64,000 nucleotides of DNA from Pycnococcus provasolii (lineage: Eukaryota; Chlorophyta; Pseudoscourfieldiophyceae; Pseudoscourfieldiales; Pycnococcaceae). The notes beneath the pieces were generated by a model. It was not told the origin of the DNA, did no database searches, and saw only the letters and a program-made list of their open reading frames with translations. Position numbers and translations under genes: made by a program. Below are positions 63,221-64,000 of this stretch, piece by piece; the first letter of the stretch is position 1, and every line of letters starts with the position of its first letter. Location of the stretch: contig OW568868.1 in assembly GCA_938743325.2 (NCBI GenBank), positions 1 through 64,000 of the forward strand, written 5' to 3'.

Positions 63221-64000
63221 ATGAGACCAACTTGCTTCTTCTTCTTCACTGCTCTCCCCATTGCTCTTGGCCACTCGTCAAGCATGATGGCTCCCAGTAG
63301 CGTTCATGTATCTCTGCTCTCAGGAGGACGCGTCTCCTGCTCGTGCTCCACCTCCTGCTCGTCGTCATCTTTGTCTAATGGCCTTAATGGTCACAACCTC
63401 TCCTTATGTTCAACCGTTGCGCGACGACAGAGACACCTGGGACATGGTGGTTCTTCTGGTGGCCATTTCTTGAAAAAGGGGGTCCCTTGGGTTCAGCATG
63501 TCTTGACACACCCGCACATGGGGAGAGGAGCTTCAAGGCCGGAAGAGCACGCCAAGGCGAAACACGTTTCAGTCAGACTGCAAATACCGAACGAAGATAG
63601 ACAGGTGGTCGCGCAGGATGAAGCGGCGAGGATGGTCGTCGTCGGAAACACCGAGTATGTTCACACACACACACGCGCTTGCTTTGCTTTGCTTTGCTTT
63701 GCTTTGCTTTGCTTTGCTTTGGGATAGGAAAAGTGGAGAACAAGGAGCTGACCAGAAGATATATATCACCCACAACAACACATCTTAACTTGAAACTGCG
63801 CAAACAGGGAACTCGGACACTGGGACGTCGCAAGCGCGGTCCCCATGTCGCAAGTCAACGGCGTCTGGCTCACCGACGTTGCGCTTCCCGCGGGAACGCG
63901 GGTGGAGTACAAGTACGTCGCCATGCGAGACGGGGGAGACGCACACTGGTGGCCTGGCGATAACCTCGTGCTCACCGTTCCGGAGGGCGAAAACTTACCA
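63221..64000 (+). CDS. Plastid CBM20 starch-binding protein, 5' part (cut by window end)
   Basis: Exon 1 is 63221-63654 and exon 2 starts at 63808 and runs past the window; they join in phase 2. The first 80 residues are Ser/Cys-rich with few acidic residues, like a plastid transit peptide (alternative ATG at 63284). From about residue 113 a CBM20 domain is readable across the junction: KHVSVRLQIPNE, MVVVGNTE joined to ELGHWDVASAVPMS, VEYKYVAMRDGG and WWPGDNLVLTVPEGENLP. CBM20 binds starch granules. An N-terminal CBM20 after a transit peptide is the arrangement of phosphoglucan water dikinase (PWD/GWD3), but the enzyme part lies outside the window, so this remains a guess. Confidence 0.8.
63655..63807 (+). 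other. Phase-2 intron with microsatellites inside the CBM20 domain
   Basis: 153 bp, donor CCGA/GTATGT and acceptor CAAACAG/GGAA. It contains a CA repeat and eight GCTTT units (63681-63720). Splicing restores the CBM20 motif GNTEELGHWD. Confidence 0.8.

Overview
The window looks like nuclear DNA of a unicellular green alga, probably a prasinophyte-grade chlorophyte; Pycnococcus or Chloropicon relatives would fit, but I cannot fix the genus. The evidence is Ser-Pro-rich extracellular linkers of the pherophorin type, an AP2/ERF transcription factor, a plant-type WW plus DEAD-box helicase, a lipoxygenase with an N-terminal PLAT domain, Ser-rich plastid-transit-like N termini (one in front of a CBM20 starch-binding domain), and a fragment of a plastid/bacterial-type methionine aminopeptidase. 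Genes are long, GC-rich and almost intronless: I can place only two introns with confidence. Telomere-type repeats are CCCTAA/TTAGGG.

Positions 1-2707 are subtelomere-like. A methionine aminopeptidase fragment runs directly into a CCCTAA array, a second partly degenerate array follows at about 1247-1462, and both arrays are followed by the same 124-bp segment. No intact gene is visible here.

From 2708 to 25451 there is a secreted FG-GAP/LamG protein (-), a small leucine-rich-repeat protein (+) and one 16.6-kb open frame (+) for a 5541-residue polycystin-like channel. Its ectodomain holds six seven-bladed FG-GAP-like propellers and several Ig-like modules between the first membrane helix and the polycystin domain.

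From 25785 to 39672 the genes are mostly arranged in divergent and convergent pairs: AP2 factor (-), COX17 (+), a one-helix membrane protein (-), a GYF-domain protein (-), a J-domain protein (+), a mitotic-type cyclin (-), a CNG/HCN-like potassium channel (+) and shugoshin (-). A conserved 110-130-bp noncoding element ends 305-306 bp before the start codons of both ion-channel genes.

From 39673 to 64000 there is a giant Sfi1-type centrin-binding repeat protein (+, one intron), a NELF-B/COBRA1-like protein (+), an SGNH esterase (-), a lipoxygenase homologue lacking one iron-ligand histidine (+), the WW/DEAD-box helicase (-), a plastid-targeted fusion of a ROK-like domain, an EF-hand and a thioredoxin domain (+), and the 5' part of a plastid CBM20 protein (+) cut by the window end. 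A 249-bp inverted-repeat element lies just before it.

Themes: cell division (cyclin, shugoshin, Sfi1), surface/ciliary sensing (polycystin-like and CNG-like channels, FG-GAP ectodomains), transcription and RNA control (AP2, NELF-B, DEAD-box) and plastid carbon or redox functions (ROK-EF-Trx fusion, CBM20). The most unusual items are the polycystin-like giant, the ROK-EF-thioredoxin fusion, the shared upstream element of the two channel genes, the NELF-B homologue, the altered lipoxygenase and the gene-telomere junction at the left edge.
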